From assembly GCA_022822865.1 (NCBI GenBank), contig JAJDYJ010000105.1, positions 1-51,597 on the forward strand: a stretch of DNA of 51,597 nucleotides, in the 5' to 3' direction. The translations under genes and the position numbers were made by a program. Within the stretch, counting starts at the first letter, position 1; each line of letters begins with the position of its first letter. Positions 26,604 to 35,787 of the stretch are shown here, in pieces. The notes beneath the pieces were generated by a model. It ran no database searches and was not told where the DNA came from. It saw only the letters and a program-made list of their open reading frames with translations. The stretch comes from Pseudomonadales bacterium. Lineage in GTDB: Bacteria > Pseudomonadota > Gammaproteobacteria > Pseudomonadales > Pseudohongiellaceae.

Positions 26604-27443
26604 GTGCCGAAAACAGGCTGTCTTTACGTGGTGGCGACCCCCATCGGCAATCTGGCGGATTTTTCGGAACGCGGCCGTGAAGCGCTCGCCGCCGCCGATT
26701 GCATCGCCGCCGAGGACACCCGCCACAGCGGCAAACTGCTCGCGCATTTCGGCATCAAACAACCGCTGATCTCCTATCACGACCACAGCGGCGGACGCAC
26801 CCGGGAAAAACTGCTGCAAATGTTGCGCGACGGCGCCAGCGTCGCGCTGATCTCGGACGCCGGCACGCCAACGATCTCGGACCCGGGATACGCGCTCGTG
26901 AAAGCCGCCCGCGAAGAGGGCATCGAAGTCCTGCCCATACCCGGACCGAGCGCCCTGATCGCCGCGCTGAGCGTTTCGGGATTGCCGACCGACCGCTTTG
27001 CGTTCGCCGGTTTTCTTCCCGCCGCGCAATCCGCGCGAAGGAAGCGCATCGAAGAACTCAGGGACGAAGCGGCCACTTGGATACTATACGAATCCAGTCA
27101 TCGCGTTCTTGACTGCGTCGACGACCTGATCGCGGTCCTTGGCGAGGAACGCCGAATTTTCATCGCCCGCGAAATGACCAAGCAATTCGAATCCCATTTC
27201 CTCGGCAGCCTGGACCAGGCGGCTTCCTGGCTGCGCGCCGACGCAAACCACCTCAAGGGCGAGTTCGTCCTCGTCCTGGCCGGCCACCAGGCAAAGCCAG
27301 GCGAGGACGAACGCCTGCCCGAAGCCCTGCGCATCGTCACGCTGCTCAAAGATGACCTGCCGCTCAAAAAGTCGGCGGCCATAGCCGCCAAAATCACCGG
27401 CCTGCGCAAAAACGACATATACCGCGCCGCAGTACAGAAGTGA
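26604..27443 (+). CDS. rsmI: 16S rRNA (cytidine1402-2'-O)-methyltransferase RsmI
   Basis: The product is 279 aa from GTG 26604 behind GGGGAGA. This SAM-dependent enzyme 2'-O-methylates C1402 in the decoding centre of 16S rRNA. Family landmarks are LYVVATPIGNLADFSERG, CIAAEDTRHSGKLL, ALISDAGTPTISDPGY, PIPGPSALIAALSVSG, and the mid-protein ILYESSHRV and IAREMTKQFE. Length and order are normal. It is divergent from lpoA and just upstream of rnpB, as in Pseudomonas. Confidence 0.96.
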   Translation: MPKTGCLYVVATPIGNLADFSERGREALAAADCIAAEDTRHSGKLLAHFGIKQPLISYHDHSGGRTREKLLQMLRDGASVALISDAGTPTISDPGYALVKAAREEGIEVLPIPGPSALIAALSVSGLPTDRFAFAGFLPAAQSARRKRIEELRDEAATWILYESSHRVLDCVDDLIAVLGEERRIFIAREMTKQFESHFLGSLDQAASWLRADANHLKGEFVLVLAGHQAKPGEDERLPEALRIVTLLKDDLPLKKSAAIAAKITGLRKNDIYRAAVQK

Positions 27444-27484
27444 GTCGCTGTCGGATAGAAGCCACTTTGAATAGATCGAAAATG

Positions 27485-27513
27485 TTGTCAACGATAAGGA
27501 ACTTCATTAGTCT
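27485..27513 (+). promoter_or_regulatory. promoter of rnpB
   Basis: TTGTCA (27485-27490) and TAGTCT (27508-27513) are 17 bases apart. Transcription would begin near 27520, in agreement with the 5' strand of the RNase P outer helix. Confidence 0.55.
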
Positions 27514-27871
27514 GGAAGTCCGAGTCAGCCGGGCAATCGCTGTTCGTGTCTTTCGGCGCGGACGGAGGAAAGTCCGGGCTCCATAGAGCAGGGCGCCAGG
27601 TAACCCCTGGGGGGCGCGAGCCTACGGCAAGTGCAACAGAAAGCATACCGCCAGACAGCCGTCTGGTAAGGGTGAAATGGTGCGGTAAGAGCGCACCGCG
27701 CGGCTGGTAACAGTCCGTGGCAAGGTAAACCCCGCCCGGAGCAAGGCCAAATAGGAATCCCATGGTGCGGCTCGCACCGGATTCGGGTAGGCCGCTACAG
27801 GTTCGCGGCGACGCGGGCCGCAGATGAATGATTGCCCTCGACAGAACCCGGCTTACAGGCTGACTCGGCCT
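27514..27871 (+). ncRNA. rnpB: RNase P RNA, class A
   Basis: Catalytic RNA of the tRNA 5'-processing ribozyme. The 5' strand of helix P1 (CCGAGTCAGCC, 27520-27530) pairs perfectly with the 3' strand (GGCTGACTCGG, 27858-27868). Universal core elements are present in order: GAGGAAAGTCCGGGCTCCAT, GGGCGCCAGGTAAC, the GGGTGAAA segment, TAAGAGCGCACCG, GGCAAGGTAAACCCC, and the P4 partner ACAGAACCCGGCTTA before the end. The size, about 355 nt, is normal for class A. Ends are set by P1 and may be off by a few bases. Confidence 0.97.
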
Positions 27872-27890
27872 TTTCTGCGCAGTTCGACGC

Positions 27891-27910
27891 GGGCGAGGCA
27901 TGCCTCGCCC
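27891..27910. repeat. 20-bp perfect palindrome after rnpB
   Basis: GGGCGAGGCA joins TGCCTCGCCC directly with no loop, 20 bases after the RNase P end, and CTACA follows. It could serve as a transcription stop for rnpB or be part of a dispersed intergenic repeat; neither can be decided here. Confidence 0.7.
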
Positions 27911-27965
27911 CTACAGTTCTCCCGAACGTCGGTTCACCGGCAAGTGCCATGCGGCTGCGGGTTTG

Positions 27966-28090
27966 CCCCCACCAAAACCGCTGCGCGATTTTGACTCCCC
28001 CGGAGGGGGAGTATCGCGTTTGGTTCCGGCGCTGCGCTTTTTCACTCCCCCTTTGGGGGAGTCGAATCCGCGCAGCGGATTCGGTGGGGG
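27966..28090. repeat. composite inverted-repeat element (MITE/REP-like) between rnpB and mraZ
   Basis: Arms of 36 bases (27966-28001 and 28055-28090) are imperfect reverse complements. Both contain CCGCTGCGCG and run between CCCCCACC and GACTCCCCC. Each arm's inner end is also half of its own 8-bp hairpin with a 3-base loop (27994-28012 and 28044-28062, ACTCCCCC / GGGGGAGT). The nested symmetry is typical of small non-autonomous mobile or REP-type elements. No coding potential is seen. It occupies most of the 382-bp rnpB-mraZ spacer. Confidence 0.75.
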
Positions 28091-28189
28091 TTCTTCGCAT
28101 TCAGCCAACCGGCGCCAAAACTCCAAACCTCCGCCAGGACTCTCATACGCCCCCTCTCTCAGCCACAAAGCAATCGCAATGTTGAAAAG

Positions 28190-28233
28190 TGGAAAATGTT
28201 GGTAATTTGTGGGCGAATGTGGTTTATTTGGGG
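28190..28233 (+). promoter_or_regulatory. MraZ operator: TGG repeats at 10-bp spacing
   Basis: TGG triplets start at 28190, 28200, 28210 and 28220, and GGGG at 28230, directly upstream of mraZ. MraZ is known to bind direct TGGG-type repeats with a 10-bp period in front of its own operon. Autorepression of the dcw cluster is therefore likely. A weak TTGAAA / TAATTT promoter overlaps the repeats. Confidence 0.75.
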
Positions 28234-28253
28234 GAAATCCCGAAGGAAGCGCC

Positions 28254-28715
28254 ATGTTTCGCGGAATGAACACCGTCAGCCTCGACGCCAAGGGGCGTCT
28301 GGCCATGCCGGCCCGCTATCGCGAACGCCTGTCGAACGACCATGGCGGCCGCCTTGTCGTGACCATCGATCTCGATACCAGGCATCGCTGCCTGTCGCTG
28401 TATCTCCCGGCCGAATGGGAAAAGATCGAACGGCAGATCGACGGCATGTCCGGACTCAACGAACACGTGCGCCGCATGAAGCATCTGCTCATCGGCCACG
28501 CGAACGATCTCGAGCTGGACAGTAACGGCCGCGTATTGCTGCCGCAGGAACTACGCCGCTACGCCGGACTGGAAAAACAGGTCTGTCTGGTCGGCCAGTG
28601 CAAGAAACTGGAAATCTGGAGCCAGGAAAACTGGCTGACCAAGCGCGACGTGTGGCTGGAAGAGGTACACGAACAGGGAGAGTTGCCCGAAGAGCTCACG
28701 AATCTGGCTCTGTAA
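28254..28715 (+). CDS. mraZ: transcriptional regulator MraZ
   Basis: The product is 153 aa from ATG 28254 (AAGGAAG upstream). An in-frame GTG at 28209 would start inside the operator and is rejected. Two AbrB-like halves are visible: MFRGMNTVSLDAKGRLAMP with RYRERL, and GHANDLELDSNGRVLLPQEL with VCLVGQCKKLEIW. MraZ forms ring-shaped oligomers and represses the dcw operon. It is the first gene of the cluster; rsmH starts 12 bases after the stop. Confidence 0.97.
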   Translation: MFRGMNTVSLDAKGRLAMPARYRERLSNDHGGRLVVTIDLDTRHRCLSLYLPAEWEKIERQIDGMSGLNEHVRRMKHLLIGHANDLELDSNGRVLLPQELRRYAGLEKQVCLVGQCKKLEIWSQENWLTKRDVWLEEVHEQGELPEELTNLAL

Positions 28716-28727
28716 AGGCGCACGGCG

Positions 28728-29663
28728 ATGAATGGCGCGGTCGGGCATCAGCCGGTAATGAGGGCAGCGGTGGTGGAAGCATTGAATCTTCGACAGGACG
28801 GAGTCTATCTCGACGCCACCTTCGGCCGCGGCGGACATAGCGCCGCGATCCTTCGGCAACTCGGAACCGGCGGCCGCCTGCTGGCCATGGACCGGGATCC
28901 GGAGGCCATAGCCGCGGCCCGGAAAATGGCGGCCGGGGATCCGCGCCTCGAAGTCATCGACCGGCGCTTCGGCGATCTGCGATCCGAACTCAGCGGGCGA
29001 AGACTCGAAGGCGCGGTCGACGGCATCCTGTTCGATCTCGGCCTGTCTTCACCGCAAGTCGACGACAGCAGCCGGGGCTTCAGTTTCTTAAGCGACGGCC
29101 CGCTCGACATGCGCATGGATCCGCGCACCGGCGTCAGCGCGGCAGAATGGATCGATACCGTGTCCGAACGCGAGCTGGCGGACGCGATTTTCCGTTATGG
29201 AGAGGAAAGACATTCCCGTCGCATCGCCGCGCGCATAATAAAGGAGAGGAAAAGCGAACCGATCGCGACCACCGGCCGGCTTGCGGCGATCGTCGCCGCC
29301 GCCCTGCCGGGCCGCGAGCGCGGCAAGCATCCCGCCACCCGCGCCTTCCAGGGCATTCGCATCCACGTCAACGAGGAACTCGACGAACTCCACAAGGGTC
29401 TGGCGGGCGCGCTGGAAGCGCTGCGCAAAGGAGGCCGGCTCGCGGTGATCAGTTTCCATTCGCTGGAAGATCGTATCGTCAAACGCTTCATTCTCGAACA
29501 GTCCCGGGGCGATGATTTTCCCCGTGATTTACCGGTGACGAAAGCGCAACTGCGGGAGCGAATTCGGCCGATAGGTAAGTCAAGACGCGCCACCGCCGCC
29601 GAAGTGGCGCGGAACCCGCGCGCCCGCAGCGCGGTATTGCGCGTGGCGGAGAAGTTGCAATGA
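28728..29663 (+). CDS. rsmH: 16S rRNA (cytosine1402-N4)-methyltransferase RsmH
   Basis: The product is 311 aa. It methylates N4 of C1402 in 16S rRNA, the same nucleotide that RsmI modifies on the ribose. Landmarks are HQPVMRAAVVEAL, GVYLDATFGRGGHSAAIL (SAM site), GILFDLGLSSPQVDDSSRGF, DGPLDMRMDP, TRAFQGIRIHVNEELDEL and ISFHSLEDRIVKRF. Its stop overlaps ftsL by 4 bases. Confidence 0.97.
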   Translation: MNGAVGHQPVMRAAVVEALNLRQDGVYLDATFGRGGHSAAILRQLGTGGRLLAMDRDPEAIAAARKMAAGDPRLEVIDRRFGDLRSELSGRRLEGAVDGILFDLGLSSPQVDDSSRGFSFLSDGPLDMRMDPRTGVSAAEWIDTVSERELADAIFRYGEERHSRRIAARIIKERKSEPIATTGRLAAIVAAALPGRERGKHPATRAFQGIRIHVNEELDELHKGLAGALEALRKGGRLAVISFHSLEDRIVKRFILEQSRGDDFPRDLPVTKAQLRERIRPIGKSRRATAAEVARNPRARSAVLRVAEKLQ

Positions 29664-30019
29664 AGACAACAACCGGAACCCGGCGCCGTCAGGCCCGGCC
29701 AGGCGGAATCGATGGCCGTCCTTCACCCTGGATCTGGGCCGGACTGGACCAGGCTTCCACCTGGGTCCTGCTGGTGATTCTGCTGGCGATTTTTCTGACC
29801 GGACTGGCCATGGTCAATGTCACCCAGCAACACCGGCAGATGTCGCGGGAACTACAGGATCTGCGGGAGCGGGTTTATCTGCAGGAAGAGGAACGAGGGC
29901 GCCTGTTGCTGGAAATAAGCACATTCGGCCTTGCCGACAGAATTGAGCGCGTCGCCCGTGAAGAATTGCAGATGCGCGCGCCTGAACCGGAAGAAATCGT
30001 GGTGGTTCGCAATGATTGA
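29660..30019 (+). CDS. ftsL: cell division protein FtsL
   Basis: The product is 119 aa and bitopic. A short basic cytoplasmic N-terminus, one membrane segment (about 35-55, STWVLLVILLAIFLTGLAMV), then a leucine-zipper-like coiled coil (QMSRELQDLRERVYLQEEE) in the periplasm. FtsL pairs with FtsB and FtsQ to activate FtsWI. Sequence conservation in this family is low, but size, topology and place between rsmH and ftsI make the call safe. It overlaps both neighbours. Confidence 0.92.
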   Translation: MKTTTGTRRRQARPGGIDGRPSPWIWAGLDQASTWVLLVILLAIFLTGLAMVNVTQQHRQMSRELQDLRERVYLQEEERGRLLLEISTFGLADRIERVAREELQMRAPEPEEIVVVRND

Positions 30020-31769
30020 CAAGCGGAAACCGAAACCCGCCGATGCCTGGCGGCCGATGCTGCTGCTTTTGTCGATGGCGCTATGTGTCGGCGCCGCGGC
30101 CTGGAAGGCGGTGGCCCTGCACGTACTGGAGCGCGATTTTCTGCAGGAAGAAGGCGATGCGCGCACCGTTCGCACGGTGCCGCTGGTGGCCAATCGCGGT
30201 CTGATCACCGACCGCAACGGCGAACCTCTTGCCGTCAGCACGCCGGTCATGTCGCTCTGGGCCGACCCTTCCGAAATCAATCCGCGAGGGGAGGGAATCG
30301 GCGAACTCGCGCGCCTGCTCGAACTCGACGCCGGGGATTTGCGCGCACGCCTTGAAGAGAATCGCAATCGCCGGTTCATGTATCTGCAGCGCCATCTGGC
30401 GCCGTTCGAGGCCGAACGGGTGCTCGCGCTGGGCATTCCCGGCGTCTACGAGCAGCAGGAATATCGCCGGTTCTATCCCCATGGCGAGGTGACCGCTCAT
30501 CTGATCGGGTTCAACGATATCGACAACAACGGCCAGGAAGGCATGGAGCGTGCATACAACGCCTGGCTCAAGGGCGTTCCCGGAAGCCGCCGCGTGATCA
30601 AGGACCGCCGCGGCAACGTCATCGAGGCGCTCAACACGATCGAACTGGCCCAGCCCGGCAAGGATCTGCGGTTAAGCATCGATGTCCGCCTGCAGAATCT
30701 CGTCTATCGGGAACTGAAATCCGCCTATCTCGAACGCAGGGCCACAGCCGCGACGGCGGTCGTGCTCGACGTGGAAACCGGCGAAGTGCTCGCGGCCGCC
30801 AATCAGCCATCCTACAACCCTCACAACAAGACCTTGATCGAAGATCACAGCGTGACTCGCAATCGCGCTTTCACGGACATCTACGAACCCGGCTCGACCA
30901 TGAAGCCCTTCACCATCGCGGCCGCGCTGGAATCCGGACGTTTCACTCCCGACACCGTCATCGAAACCGGCAATGGCTGGATGGTCGTAGGCGGCCGCAC
31001 GGTACAGGATCTGTTCGCATACGGCGCCTTGACCACCACCGGCGTCATTACCAAATCGAGCAATGTGGGCACCAGCCTGATCGCCGCCGAGATCGGCGCC
31101 GGCCCGATCGTCGACGTGCTCGAACGATTCGGTTTCGGCCGGGCGCCGGAAACGGGATTTCCCGGCGAGCAGGCCGGCGTCGTCCCCGATCCCGGCCGCT
31201 TGGGCCAACACGCCACAGCGGTGCTTTCCTTCGGTTACGGCGTCTCGGCCACCGCGGTGCATCTGGCCCAGGCCTATTCGATCTTCGCCGACGAAGGCCG
31301 CCACAAGCCGGTTTCCCTGCTCGGCCTGAACGAGAGAGAGATCGCCGAATTGCCGCGGGAGCGCGTGATCAGCCCGATCATCGCCGCGCAGATCCTGGAA
31401 ATGCTCGAAACCGTGGTTGACCGCTCGCGGGGAGGCGCGGTCACCGGTGCGCGCATACCCTTGTACCAGGTAGCCGGAAAGACGGGCACCTCGCATGTGG
31501 TCGGCGCTTCGGGTTACGAGGAGAACCTGCACAATTCGCTGTTCGTCGGACTGGCGCCGGCAACGAACCCCGAGATCGTGGTCGTGGTCATCGTCAACGA
31601 GCCCAGGGGCGACGAGCATCTCGGCGGCCAGGTGGCGGCGCCGGTGTTTTCCGGCATTGCCGCGGGCGCAATGCGAATCCTGAATGTGCCGCCGGACGCC
31701 GCGCCGCGGCCCGAACCCGCCCCCCGGAGTTCCGTGCAAACCGGCGCCGAGGGCCTGCCCGAACTATGA
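30012..31769 (+). CDS. ftsI: peptidoglycan D,D-transpeptidase FtsI (PBP3)
   Basis: The product is 585 aa from ATG 30012, overlapping ftsL by 8 bases. Septal transpeptidase. An N-terminal membrane anchor (about 15-35) is followed by the pedestal domain (VANRGLITDRNGEPLA). The transpeptidase has its three active-site motifs: STMK (catalytic S295, K298) in YEPGSTMKPFT, SSN (349-351) in KSSNVGTS, and KTG (490-492) in AGKTGTSHVV. It works with FtsW, encoded downstream. The murE start overlaps the stop by 4 bases. Confidence 0.97.
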   Translation: MIDKRKPKPADAWRPMLLLLSMALCVGAAAWKAVALHVLERDFLQEEGDARTVRTVPLVANRGLITDRNGEPLAVSTPVMSLWADPSEINPRGEGIGELARLLELDAGDLRARLEENRNRRFMYLQRHLAPFEAERVLALGIPGVYEQQEYRRFYPHGEVTAHLIGFNDIDNNGQEGMERAYNAWLKGVPGSRRVIKDRRGNVIEALNTIELAQPGKDLRLSIDVRLQNLVYRELKSAYLERRATAATAVVLDVETGEVLAAANQPSYNPHNKTLIEDHSVTRNRAFTDIYEPGSTMKPFTIAAALESGRFTPDTVIETGNGWMVVGGRTVQDLFAYGALTTTGVITKSSNVGTSLIAAEIGAGPIVDVLERFGFGRAPETGFPGEQAGVVPDPGRLGQHATAVLSFGYGVSATAVHLAQAYSIFADEGRHKPVSLLGLNEREIAELPRERVISPIIAAQILEMLETVVDRSRGGAVTGARIPLYQVAGKTGTSHVVGASGYEENLHNSLFVGLAPATNPEIVVVVIVNEPRGDEHLGGQVAAPVFSGIAAGAMRILNVPPDAAPRPEPAPRSSVQTGAEGLPEL

Positions 31770-33319
31770 ACTCCGCCGAACCGCTGCCAGTCAATGCCAG
31801 TCTCCCGGAACTGCTTCACGGGCTGGTGGACTTCGGGCAGGGGGCGGACGAACTCGATATCGAAGTCGGCGGGGTGCAACTCGACAGCCGCAAGGTAAGG
31901 CCGGGAGAGCTGTTCATGGCGACCTTCGGCCGAACGCATGACGCCCGCGAATTCATAGGTGCGGCGATCAGCCGCGGGGCAGCCGCGGTGCTCGCCGAAT
32001 CCGGACGCGACTGGCATGGCGTGCGCCGGCTTGGCGACGTTCCGGTGATCGCGGTCGATCACCTGATGGCCAAGACCAGTGAAATCGCCGGCCGATTCTA
32101 CCGGGAGCCCTCCAGGCGCTTGTCGGTCATCGGCATCACCGGCACAAACGGCAAGACCACCTGTTCCCAATACATCGCCCGCCTGCTCGAACGGACGGGC
32201 TGTCCGGCGGGAGTCATCGGCACCCTCGGCTATGGCGTTCCCGGCAAACTCGCCGAAAGTCCCCTGACCACGCCGGACGCCGTCTTTACGCAAAAGGCGC
32301 TGGCGGAGATGGCTCATGCCGGCCTGGGCGCCGTAGCGATGGAAGTCTCCTCCGTGGGCCTGCATCAGCGGCGCGTGCAAGGCGTGCATTTCGAAACCGC
32401 CGTTTTCACCAATCTGACCCGGGACCATCTCGATTACCACGACAGCATGGAAGCCTATGGCGCCAGCAAACGCAGGCTGTTCTCCGGCCCCGGACTGCGC
32501 CATGCGGTTATCAATCTCGACGATCCTTATGGCATCAGGGTCGTCAACGACCTGAACTCCTCAATGGAAGTAACCACCTTCGGCATCGGCAATCGGCAGG
32601 CAACGATCAGGGCGGAAGACGTGGCTATCACGAAACAGGGATTTCGCGCGGAGATTCACACGCCGGCGGGCGCCGGCCTCATCGACTGCAAGTTGCTCGG
32701 CAGATTCAACGTCAGCAACATACTCGCGGCAATCGGCGCCTTGCTCGCCGGTCATGGCAAGCTCGGTGACGTGGATATCGAACGAATCTGCGAACTCGTC
32801 TCGGACCTGCGTTCGGTCGACGGCCGCATGGAAGTCTGGGGAAGCGACGACGATGTCGCCGCCGTAGTCGATTACTCCCATACTCCCGATGGACTCGAAG
32901 GCGCCTTGCGCGCCCTGCGGGAGCATTTTGCCGGCCGATTGTGGTGCGTATTCGGCTGCGGCGGCAATCGGGACAGGGGCAAGCGGCCGATCATGGGCGC
33001 CCTGGCCGAAAAACTCGCCGACCTTACCGTGATTACCGACGACAATCCGAGACTGGAAGACGGCGATGCGATCGTGAGCGAGATTCTCAGCGGCATGGCG
33101 GCGCCCGCGGCGACGCATGTCGATCGGGATCGGGAACGGGCGATCCGCCATGCCGTCTCCGAGGCCGAGCCAGGCGATGTAGTGCTCATCGCCGGCAAGG
33201 GGCACGAGGATTACCAGGAAATCGGCGCGAAGCGAAGCCGTTTCAGTGACGCCGGCGTAGTGAGAAAAGCACTGCTGGAGCGCGTTTCCGCATCGCAGGA
33301 AGCGCAGCCGGGAACGTGA
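31766..33319 (+). CDS. murE: UDP-MurNAc-tripeptide synthetase MurE (m-DAP adding)
   Basis: The product is 517 aa. It adds meso-diaminopimelate to UDP-MurNAc-Ala-Glu. Mur ligase motifs are ITGTNGKTTCSQYIA (ATP site), VAMEVSSVGLHQRRV, FTNLTRDHLDYH, and the specificity sequence TDDNPRLEDGDAI, whose DNPR marks m-DAP rather than lysine. The C-terminal domain has VVDYSHTPDGLEGAL and LIAGKGHEDYQE. The substrate call follows from this motif and fits a Gram-negative wall. Confidence 0.97.
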   Translation: MNSAEPLPVNASLPELLHGLVDFGQGADELDIEVGGVQLDSRKVRPGELFMATFGRTHDAREFIGAAISRGAAAVLAESGRDWHGVRRLGDVPVIAVDHLMAKTSEIAGRFYREPSRRLSVIGITGTNGKTTCSQYIARLLERTGCPAGVIGTLGYGVPGKLAESPLTTPDAVFTQKALAEMAHAGLGAVAMEVSSVGLHQRRVQGVHFETAVFTNLTRDHLDYHDSMEAYGASKRRLFSGPGLRHAVINLDDPYGIRVVNDLNSSMEVTTFGIGNRQATIRAEDVAITKQGFRAEIHTPAGAGLIDCKLLGRFNVSNILAAIGALLAGHGKLGDVDIERICELVSDLRSVDGRMEVWGSDDDVAAVVDYSHTPDGLEGALRALREHFAGRLWCVFGCGGNRDRGKRPIMGALAEKLADLTVITDDNPRLEDGDAIVSEILSGMAAPAATHVDRDRERAIRHAVSEAEPGDVVLIAGKGHEDYQEIGAKRSRFSDAGVVRKALLERVSASQEAQPGT

Positions 33320-34689
33320 GAATGATAGGTGCAATGATGCTGGATGCGCTGGCCGCGGAGTTGAACGGAGAACTCACCGGCCCCAACGCCGGCTTTGAAG
33401 CGGTATCCACCGACACCCGCAATTTGCGTGCAGGCGAGTTGTTCGTCGCGCTCAGCGGCGAAAATTTCGACGGCAACGAGTTCGTTCCCGAGGCGCGCCG
33501 GCGCGGCGCCGCGGGTGCGGTGGTAAGCCGTCTTTGCGGCGAAGATTTGCCGCAGTTGCTCGTCACCGATACCGGCCTGGCCCTGGCGCGGATCGCGCGC
33601 ATGAATCGTGAGCGTTCCCCGGCCCGGGTGCTTGCGGTTACCGGCAGCCAGGGCAAGACCACGGTCAAGGAGATGCTGCGCGCGATTCTGTCTCTTGAAG
33701 GCGAATGCCTGGCGACCCGCGCCAATCTGAACAATACCGTCGGCGTGCCCTTGACCCTGTTGCAACTCGAAACCCGACACCGCTTCGCGGTAATCGAAAT
33801 GGGCGCCGATCGGGCGGAGGAAATAGCTTTCAGCACGGCCGCAACGCAGCCCGATATCGCGCTGATTACCAATGCCTCCATGGCCCACACCGAAGGTTTC
33901 GGCGGCTTGCAGGGCGTAGTCCGGGCCAAGGGCGAAATCATCGAAGGCTTGCGTCCGGGCGGAACCTTGCTGCTGAACGCCGCCGATCCCAATGTCGACC
34001 AATGGCGTCGGCGCGGCGCCGCGTTCCGCCTGCGGCAGTTCAGCCTGCATGAAGTTTCCGGCCAGTCGGATTACTACGCCGTGGATATCGACCTCAACGA
34101 GAATGGTCAGCCCGCTTTCACGCTGGCCGGTCCCCATGGGCGGCTGGGTATCCGCTTGCAACTGCTCGGCGAGCATAACATCGCCAATGCCGTGGCGGCG
34201 GCGGCGGCGGCATTCGAGGCCGGCGCCGCCCCGGAAGCGGTGCGGCGAGGTCTTGAGTCGGCGGAGCCGGTTCCCGGCAGACTCTGCCCGGTAGCGGGCC
34301 GCGGCGGCTTGCGCATCATCGACGACAGCTACAATGCGGGTCCGGGCTCGTTCCGCGCCGCCATAGACCTGCTCGCGGCGCTTCCGGGTCCGCACATGCT
34401 GGTGGCGGGCGATATGCTCGAACTCGGCGATTGCGCGGAAGCCATGCACCATGAAGTCGGGAGTTATGCGGCGAGCCGAGGCATCGAAAGACTCTGGGCC
34501 GCAGGCGAACTTTGCCGCCGGATGACTCTGGGTTTCGGCGCCAACGGCAGGCACTTCCCCGGTCGGGAGGAACTGATCGCAGCGCTCGCCGGCTCGCTTG
34601 AGCCGGATTGCGTCATACTCGTAAAGGGTTCCCGGGGCGCCCGCATGGACGAGGTCGTCGCGGCGCTGCGGAATGGAGGTACAGGCTGA
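33316..34689 (+). CDS. murF: UDP-MurNAc-tripeptide--D-Ala-D-Ala ligase MurF
   Basis: The product is 457 aa. It adds the D-Ala-D-Ala dipeptide to complete the pentapeptide precursor. Motifs are [74 protein letters not shown] and [17 protein letters not shown]. Two starts are possible: GTG 33316, overlapping the murE stop by 4 bases, and ATG 33322; they differ by two residues. The GTG is listed because four-base overlaps are the rule in this cluster. Confidence 0.96.
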   Translation: MRMIGAMMLDALAAELNGELTGPNAGFEAVSTDTRNLRAGELFVALSGENFDGNEFVPEARRRGAAGAVVSRLCGEDLPQLLVTDTGLALARIARMNRERSPARVLAVTGSQGKTTVKEMLRAILSLEGECLATRANLNNTVGVPLTLLQLETRHRFAVIEMGADRAEEIAFSTAATQPDIALITNASMAHTEGFGGLQGVVRAKGEIIEGLRPGGTLLLNAADPNVDQWRRRGAAFRLRQFSLHEVSGQSDYYAVDIDLNENGQPAFTLAGPHGRLGIRLQLLGEHNIANAVAAAAAAFEAGAAPEAVRRGLESAEPVPGRLCPVAGRGGLRIIDDSYNAGPGSFRAAIDLLAALPGPHMLVAGDMLELGDCAEAMHHEVGSYAASRGIERLWAAGELCRRMTLGFGANGRHFPGREELIAALAGSLEPDCVILVKGSRGARMDEVVAALRNGGTG

Positions 34690-35771
34690 TGATTTACTGG
34701 CTATCCGAATACCTGATGTCGATCGACAGCAGTTTCGCGGTATTGCAATACATTACCGTGCGCGCGGCTTTCAGCGTCATCACCGCGCTGATCGTTTCGC
34801 TTATCTTCGGCCCGATCATCATCGATCGTCTGAACGTGGCCCAGGTCGGCCAGGTCGTGCGAACGGACGGGCCCCAGACGCATTTCGAGAAAGCCGGCAC
34901 TCCCACCATGGGCGGCGCCCTGATCCTGCTCAGCATAACAATCAGCACGATCCTGTGGTCGGACTGGAACAATCATTACGTCTGGATCGTGCTTGCCGTG
35001 ACCTTGTTGTTCGGCGCGGTGGGTTTCGTCGACGACTACCGCAAGCTCGTCAAGCGCGACCCGGCGGGGTTGCCCGCGCGCTGGAAATATTTCTGGCAGT
35101 CGGTATTCGGTCTGGCCGGCGCGGTCGTCCTTTATATCTCCGTTCCCGGAAACATCGAACTCGAATACATCGTGCCCTTTTTCAAGGATGTCGCCCTCAA
35201 CCTTGGAATCGTCTACATCGTCATCAGTTATTTCATGATCGTCGGCTTCAGCAACGCGGTGAATCTTACCGACGGCCTCGACGGGCTGGCTATTTTGCCG
35301 ACCGTGCTGGTCGGCGGCGCGCTGGGCGTGATCGCCTATCTCGCGGGGCACAGCGAGTTTTCCGCCTATCTCAATATTCCCTATGTCGCGGGTTCCGGGG
35401 AAATTTCGATCTTCGCGGGCGCGCTGCTGGGCGCCGGTCTCGGTTTTCTCTGGTTCAACACCTATCCGGCCCAGGTTTTCATGGGCGACATCGGTGCGCT
35501 GGCGCTCGGCGCTGCGCTCGGCGTCATGGCGATCATATCCCGGCACGAGATCGTACTGTTCATCATGGGCGGGGTATTCGTCGTGGAAACGGCTTCGGTG
35601 ATCATCCAGGTGGCCTCGTTCAAGCTGACCGGCAGGCGCATCTTTCGCATGGCGCCCCTGCACCATCATTTCGAACTGAAGGGATGGCCCGAGCCGCGGG
35701 TGATCGTGCGTTTCTGGATCATAACCCTGATGCTGGTCCTGTTCGGACTGGTGACCCTCAAATTGCGCTGA
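34689..35771 (+). CDS. mraY: phospho-MurNAc-pentapeptide transferase MraY
   Basis: The product is 360 aa from ATG 34689, sharing one base with the murF stop. This membrane enzyme makes lipid I from UDP-MurNAc-pentapeptide and undecaprenyl phosphate. About ten membrane segments are readable. Conserved parts are [27 protein letters not shown] with the catalytic aspartates, [29 protein letters not shown] and [16 protein letters not shown]. Confidence 0.97.
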   Translation: MIYWLSEYLMSIDSSFAVLQYITVRAAFSVITALIVSLIFGPIIIDRLNVAQVGQVVRTDGPQTHFEKAGTPTMGGALILLSITISTILWSDWNNHYVWIVLAVTLLFGAVGFVDDYRKLVKRDPAGLPARWKYFWQSVFGLAGAVVLYISVPGNIELEYIVPFFKDVALNLGIVYIVISYFMIVGFSNAVNLTDGLDGLAILPTVLVGGALGVIAYLAGHSEFSAYLNIPYVAGSGEISIFAGALLGAGLGFLWFNTYPAQVFMGDIGALALGAALGVMAIISRHEIVLFIMGGVFVVETASVIIQVASFKLTGRRIFRMAPLHHHFELKGWPEPRVIVRFWIITLMLVLFGLVTLKLR

Positions 35772-35787
35772 GGAGACGTAACGGAAG

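Noticed and set aside
27891..28090. CRISPR array in the repeat-rich spacer
   Set aside because: The repeats are inverted rather than regularly spaced direct repeats, and there are no cas genes.
28209..28253. GTG start giving mraZ 15 extra residues
   Set aside because: It lies within the operator repeats, and MraZ proteins begin with MFRG.
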